From Synechococcus sp. RS9909 (GTDB taxonomy: Bacteria; Cyanobacteriota; Cyanobacteriia; PCC-6307; Cyanobiaceae): a stretch of DNA of 64,000 nucleotides. The first letter of the stretch is position 1. Each line of letters begins with the position of its first letter. The notes below the pieces were generated by a model. It ran no database searches and was not told the origin of the DNA. It worked only from the letters and a program-made list of their open reading frames with translations. Location of the stretch: contig NZ_CP047943.1 in the NCBI RefSeq assembly GCF_014279595.1, positions 1,116,001-1,180,000 of the forward strand, given 5' to 3'. This document shows positions 60,641 through 64,000 of the stretch, piece by piece. Position numbers and translations under genes: made by a program.

Positions 60641-61687
60641 ATGCAACTCCCCCTGTGGCTGGCGCTGCAGCCCTACTCCAATGCCCGCCTCTGCTTGTTC
60701 GAGGTGGACCGGCCCGAGAGCCGCAATCCGGTTCCGATCCGCCGGCATGTAATCGACTGCTTCCTCGAGCAGAGCGGCATCGTCAGCGGCTACAACGACA
60801 CCGCTCTCACCGACCCCGGCGATGTGCTGCTGCGCGGCTACCTCTGCCGGGCGGCGATCCTGCCGGTGAGCACCAGCAACACCTTCGATTGGTTGGCGGC
60901 CGAGCTCGATTGGGGCACACCGGGCTTCCGCGAGGAGGCGCCACTGCCCTGGGATCCAGAGCTGCTGGGCACGGTGCAGGCCCCCTGCCAGGGGGTGATG
61001 TGGCTGGGGGATCTGGCCCTGCTGAAACCCCAGGGCGGCCTGCCCAGTGGCGGCCGGGGTCAGTTCGCGGGATGTCTGGTGCAGCACTTCGGGGCGGACT
61101 ACGGCCCCGGTGGCATTGGTCTGCTGCTGGAGCCGTTGCTGGGGGAAGCGATCCAGCTGGTGCTCAGACCCCACAGCGTGCTGGTGCTGCGGGAGGGCGA
61201 CACCTTGACCCTGATCGCCGAGCGCTACGGCACCACCGTGGCCACGTTGCGGCGGATCAACCCCCAGCTGGAGAGCACCCAGACAATCACCGCCGTCGAG
61301 GGGGATTCGCTGGCGGTGCTGGCTGGCCGCCATGGCACCACCGAGACCAAGCTGCGCAGCCTCAACCCGGTGCTGCAGCAGAGCGAGGCCTACGTCACCG
61401 CAGAAGGGGACACGTTGAGCAGCGTGGCGGCTGAGCAGAATATCAGCCTCTCCCTGCTGCGCCAATTCAACCCGGAGCTGAGCAGCTGGCCCAGCACTGA
61501 GCCGTTGCCGGCTGGCACCACGCTGCTGCTGCCCGTCTACCGCTCCACCACTCCCATCCCGGCGGGGATGCAATTGCTTGTGCCGGGTTATCTGCCCTCC
61601 ACGCCGCTGCCAGCGGGGGAGTGGATCGACCTGCCGGCCCGGCGCTCTGCTCCTGTGCTGGAGGAGCTACCTGAGCAGGGCTTTTGA
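60641..61687 (+). CDS. Phage protein with three LysM domains
   Basis: 348 residues. The N-terminal ~175 residues have no recognised fold (WLALQPYSNARLCLFEVDRP). Three LysM repeats follow at ~180-215, ~217-250 and ~252-285: REGDTLTLIAERYGTTVATL, EGDSLAVLAGRHGTTETKL and EGDTLSSVAAEQNISLSLL. LysM binds N-acetylglucosamine polymers such as peptidoglycan; in phages it occurs in virion or baseplate-hub proteins. A late structural, wall-binding role is plausible. Confidence 0.75.
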   Translation: MQLPLWLALQPYSNARLCLFEVDRPESRNPVPIRRHVIDCFLEQSGIVSGYNDTALTDPGDVLLRGYLCRAAILPVSTSNTFDWLAAELDWGTPGFREEAPLPWDPELLGTVQAPCQGVMWLGDLALLKPQGGLPSGGRGQFAGCLVQHFGADYGPGGIGLLLEPLLGEAIQLVLRPHSVLVLREGDTLTLIAERYGTTVATLRRINPQLESTQTITAVEGDSLAVLAGRHGTTETKLRSLNPVLQQSEAYVTAEGDTLSSVAAEQNISLSLLRQFNPELSSWPSTEPLPAGTTLLLPVYRSTTPIPAGMQLLVPGYLPSTPLPAGEWIDLPARRSAPVLEELPEQGF

Positions 61688-61753
61688 GGAGCTGGCAACA
61701 GGGAGAGCGAGCGCAGCCCGGACGGGGCGCTCGCAGCACCACAGCCGTGATGG

Positions 61754-62677
61754 GTGATGCCCTCCTCCTTCTTTTCAGACTCCTTCCAGTTCCCTGGCCC
61801 TACTGCCCAATGGCAGACCTACGCCCAGCACCAGCAGCAGCCCAACCAGGGCCCTGCGAGCTCCATGCCGCCTGCCGCCGACCCCGACCTGCTCGACAGC
61901 GACGGCGCTGCTGAAGCGGGTTTGGATGCTGCCGACGATGACGACACCCTCGACCTTTCCCTGCCACAGGACTCCAGCCCCAGCGACAACGACGATCCTC
62001 CTGCTGCCACCACCAGCACTGCTGATCCCCTGCGGGCCGAACGCCGCCGCAGCAACCAGTTGGAGAAAGAACTGCGCAAGGCCCGTGCCCAGCTGTCGCG
62101 GTTCTCGGAGATCAACCCGGACGAGTACGCCCGCCTGCAGGACGCCGAGCGCAAGCGCGAGGAGTTTGAGCGCCAGGTGGGCGAGCGCGAACGCCAGCTC
62201 AACGAGGCCAACTTGCGCCGCGTGCGCAGCGTGGAGAAGGAACGGGACGAGGCCCGCTCCCAGGTGCAGAACCTGCGCAAGGAGCGCTTGATGGAGCGCC
62301 TCTTCTCAGAAGCGGAAGGCCGGGTGGGCGGCGATGAACGGGGGACGTTCTTTGACACCTTCGTGACGCTGTGCGGCGGGCACTTCCAGCTGGGGGATGT
62401 TGATGGCCGCGAGCGGCTGCTGCCAGTGGACGGCAAGGGCCAACCCCTCACCGCCGATGGTGTGGCCCTCAGCGACGGGGACTACATGGAGGAGCTGCGC
62501 CGCCACCCGGTGTACAGCTTCCTGTTCCAGCAGCGCAGTGGCCTCTATTCAGCTGCTGTGCCGGAGAGCGGTCACGAGCACGGGGGAGCGGTGAACCTGC
62601 AGACCTTGAGCACCGCCGAGCTGTATCTGGAGGCCGTGAAGGGCACCACGCCCAGGGCGGCCGCGCCACGGCGTTGA
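61754..62677 (+). CDS. Putative phage scaffolding protein
   Basis: 307 residues from GTG 61754 (ATG 61757 alternative). An acidic, disordered N-terminus (~40-95, with DDDDTLDLSL) is followed by a long coiled coil (~95-200: RSNQLEKELRKARAQLSRFS, KREEFERQVGERERQLNEAN) and a small C-terminal domain. This low-complexity plus coiled-coil layout between portal and the expected capsid gene is typical of scaffolds. The major capsid gene was not found in the window. Confidence 0.6.
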   Translation: MMPSSFFSDSFQFPGPTAQWQTYAQHQQQPNQGPASSMPPAADPDLLDSDGAAEAGLDAADDDDTLDLSLPQDSSPSDNDDPPAATTSTADPLRAERRRSNQLEKELRKARAQLSRFSEINPDEYARLQDAERKREEFERQVGERERQLNEANLRRVRSVEKERDEARSQVQNLRKERLMERLFSEAEGRVGGDERGTFFDTFVTLCGGHFQLGDVDGRERLLPVDGKGQPLTADGVALSDGDYMEELRRHPVYSFLFQQRSGLYSAAVPESGHEHGGAVNLQTLSTAELYLEAVKGTTPRAAAPRR

Positions 62678-62777
62678 TCACCCCGCCGTGATGGATCCAG
62701 CCCCCAGTTCGGCTCTGCTCGCTCCAAGGCCCGGGCCCGGCGGCAGCGGAGTGCCTACCGCCACTGGCTGTGACCTG

Positions 62778-62804
62778 CAGTGTAAGGCGAATCGCCTTAC
62801 ACTG
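62778..62804. promoter_or_regulatory. 27-bp palindromic operator before the AbrB antitoxin
   Basis: CAGTGTAAGGCGA (62778-62790) and TCGCCTTACACTG (62792-62804) are perfect 13-bp inverse complements with a 1-base spacer, ending 5 bp before the antitoxin ATG. Autoregulation of toxin-antitoxin operons by the antitoxin makes this the likely operator. It overlaps the expected promoter. Confidence 0.8.
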
Positions 62805-62809
62805 GACTC

Positions 62810-63055
62810 ATGGCCACTGTGACGCTCACCAGCAAAGGGCAGCTGACGATTCCGCGGCAGTTGCGAGACGCGCTCGGCCTGACGCCAGGGGCCAGGTTGC
62901 AGGCTTCCATCGATCGGAATGGCCGGTTGGTGCTGGTGCCCTCCAAGTACGAGCCTGAGGACCTGTTCCGGGACCGCCCCAAGGTGCATCGGGTGATGAC
63001 CACCGACGACATGGACCGGGCCATTGCCCGGGCGGTTGGCGGTGAGGACGCTTGA
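62810..63055 (+). CDS. AbrB/MazE-type antitoxin
   Basis: 81 residues from ATG 62810. SpoVT-AbrB fold at residues 1-45: ATVTLTSKGQLTIPRQLRDA, LGLTPGARLQASIDRNGRLV. The C-terminal ~30 residues (SKYEPEDLFRDRPKVHRVMT) bind the PIN toxin. The operator-like palindrome lies just upstream. Its stop overlaps the toxin start by 14 bp. Confidence 0.85.
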   Translation: MATVTLTSKGQLTIPRQLRDALGLTPGARLQASIDRNGRLVLVPSKYEPEDLFRDRPKVHRVMTTDDMDRAIARAVGGEDA

Positions 63056-63437
63056 TACCAACGTGGTGGTGCGGCTGCTGATCGGGGACGATCCGCAGCA
63101 GACCCCGATCGCCGAACAGGCCTTTCTTGATGCCATCGCCAGCGGCGGTGTGTACCTGCCGGATGTGGTGCTGGCTGAGGTGGCCTGGGTGCTGCGGGGC
63201 TACGACCTCGAGCGCGCAACCCGCTACCAACTGCTGGAGCGGCTGGTGCGCACCCGTGGCGTTGTGGTGGATGACATCGACGCGGTGATCGATGCCCTCG
63301 AGCAGTTCCGCCTGGGAGGAGATCTGGCCGATCAGCTGATCCTGGCCCGGGCCGCCGGCACCGGTGCCCTGCCGGTGCTCAGCTTTGACCGTCGGTTCGC
63401 CGCCTCAGAAGGTGTTGAGCTGCTCAGCCCAGGTTGA
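63042..63437 (+). CDS. PIN-domain (VapC-like) toxin
   Basis: 131 residues from GTG 63042 inside the antitoxin 3' end. PIN residues are present: LDTNVVVRLLIGDD (first Asp), LPDVVLAEVAWVL (Glu), GGDLADQLILARA (Asp) and LSFDRRFA (C-terminal Asp). Such toxins are RNases cutting tRNA or mRNA. With the AbrB antitoxin it can stabilise the prophage. Confidence 0.87.
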   Translation: MRTLDTNVVVRLLIGDDPQQTPIAEQAFLDAIASGGVYLPDVVLAEVAWVLRGYDLERATRYQLLERLVRTRGVVVDDIDAVIDALEQFRLGGDLADQLILARAAGTGALPVLSFDRRFAASEGVELLSPG

Positions 63438-63451
63438 GCGTCCCACGGAAA

Positions 63452-63477
63452 GCCCGGCCACCAACCGGCAGCCGGGC
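63452..63477. terminator. GC-rich hairpin after the PIN toxin
   Basis: GCCCGGC (63452-63458) and GCCGGGC (63471-63477) form a 7-bp stem with a 12-base loop, 15 bp after the toxin stop. There is no T-run, so it may be a Rho-independent-like weak terminator or a simple hairpin between convergent genes. Confidence 0.4.
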
Positions 63478-63491
63478 CAGAGCCCCCTGGC

Positions 63492-63710
63492 TCAGCAGAC
63501 CGAGACGGTGCAGCCGGGGGTGCCCTGCAGCTTGCGGGCAAAGGCGAAGGCCTTCTCGGCGGGGATCAGCCGCATTTTTTTGACGGGCTTGCCGCGGCGG
63601 CCAAAAAACGCGATCTCACAGGGGGCGGAGCCGAGCTTGCGGACCCCTGGCCCATAGCGGTGCACCAGGAGCAGGCGGACTTCGCAGACGGGGCCTTGGG
63701 GAATGGCCAT
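63492..63710 (-). CDS. Small basic hypothetical protein
   Basis: 72 residues from ATG 63710 (a longer start at 63815 has poor-looking extra sequence). Predicted strands: PVCEVRLLLVHRYGPGVRKL, CEIAFFGRRGKPVKKMRLIP and AFAFARKLQGTPGCTVSVC. No family recognised. It is convergent with the PIN toxin. Confidence 0.4.
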   Translation of the reverse strand: MAIPQGPVCEVRLLLVHRYGPGVRKLGSAPCEIAFFGRRGKPVKKMRLIPAEKAFAFARKLQGTPGCTVSVC

Positions 63711-63851
63711 GGCTGGGGTGGAGCGGAGAACACCGACCAGCCACCTCCCAGTGGCAACGGTGCAAGTGCCGTGCTGCCATCCCACCGCGCCCGGTGAACA
63801 GAGGTGCTGGCTCACCTGGGATCGAGGGCTGTCCCAGCTCCGTCACAGCTG

Positions 63852-64000
63852 ATGCGGCCCGCCGCGCAGCGGCGTTCTGGCTGCCCGCTCTGCAGCACCC
63901 CCGCCAGCGTTCATCTGTGCCCTGAGCATCGGTCCCGGCCTGGCTGGTGGCAGGGCCTTCCCTGGTGGTTGTCCCCTACTTGCGCTGTGGCCACCCTTGG
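63852..64000 (+). CDS. Possible start of a gene running out of the window
   Basis: An ATG at 63852 opens a frame that stays open to the last base (49 residues). It contains CPLC followed after a gap by HLCPEH, which might be a small zinc site. Too short to identify, and it may be non-coding. The 140 bp between 63711 and 63851 shows nothing else I can support. Confidence 0.25.
   Translation, partial: MRPAAQRRSGCPLCSTPASVHLCPEHRSRPGWWQGLPWWLSPTCAVATL

Larger units (their letters stand above)
42118..64000. mobile_element. Prophage integrated at tRNA-Ser; right end outside the window
   Basis: From the tRNA onward, all genes are phage-like or accessory: integrase, AlpA, antirepressor, SSB-like, XRE regulator, primase-helicase, RecB-like nuclease, resolvase-like, terS, terL, portal, scaffold-like. 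Core metabolic genes stop abruptly at the tRNA. Early genes run leftward and replication and head genes rightward, a lambdoid plan. No major capsid, tail, lysis genes or second attachment site are visible, so these presumably lie beyond 64000. Whether it is intact or inducible cannot be judged from this part. Confidence 0.88.

Overview
The window looks like the chromosome of a high-GC picocyanobacterium of the Cyanobium / Synechococcus lineage. This is an inference from gene content: a photosystem II psb30 gene, the chlorophyll cyclase acsF, an IspG isoprenoid gene, a class II (B12-dependent) ribonucleotide reductase, a split GDT1 manganese exporter pair, and many small proteins of cyanobacterial DUF families (DUF2996, DUF3531, DUF6464, CPP1-like). 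Coding is dense, and many genes overlap by 1-4 bases in ATGA-type junctions.

Positions 1 to about 42,117 are ordinary core genome. In order: recJ end, clcA and psb30 (convergent), a cysteine-cluster protein, two half-size manganese exporters, an RNase II-like protein, a UbiX-like enzyme, a DUF2996 protein, acsF, the tldD/tldE pair, and fmt facing a DEAD-box helicase. Next come a block of cyanobacterial hypotheticals with a TerC protein, mfd, a C-terminal processing protease, ispG, a VOC-uracil glycosylase fusion, and an aminotransferase. A phosphonate/phosphite-type ABC transporter (phnD-phnC-fused phnE), a GDSL hydrolase, an alternative sigma factor, a DUF92 protein, rsmE, an ABC ATPase followed by hslO, prfC, a methyltransferase, an MscS channel and nrdJ complete the block. 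Notable here are the VOC-UDG fusion, the RNase II-like protein with no recognisable catalytic aspartate cluster, and a sigma factor whose start codon lies at the edge of a perfect hairpin.

From tRNA-Ser(UGA) at 42118-42202 to the end of the window (at least 21.8 kb) lies an integrated prophage or phage-derived element; its far end is not in the window. A tyrosine integrase starts 223 bp after the tRNA. A leftward early/lysogeny block follows: AlpA-like regulator, BRO-type antirepressor, a small membrane protein, an SSB-like protein with an acidic DEEVPF tail, two regulators and an XRE-type protein. A rightward block holds a small RHH protein, a large primase-helicase, a repeat-rich non-coding stretch that could be an origin, a RecB/Cas4-like nuclease and a resolvase-like protein. 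The packaging and head block has terS, terL, a phage sigma factor, a DUF4055 portal, a triple-LysM protein and a scaffold-like protein.

The element carries its own regulatory signature: a sequence built on ATTAGCGAG recurs at the three early promoter regions. Three cargo units sit at junctions of the late genes: an AT-rich, reversed AAA ATPase with a C-terminal winged helix, a reversed DUF3368/UPF0175-like toxin-antitoxin pair, and an AbrB/PIN pair with a 27-bp palindromic operator. The AAA ATPase, next to an intergenic region with a perfect 28-bp dyad, is the best candidate for an undescribed phage-borne system.
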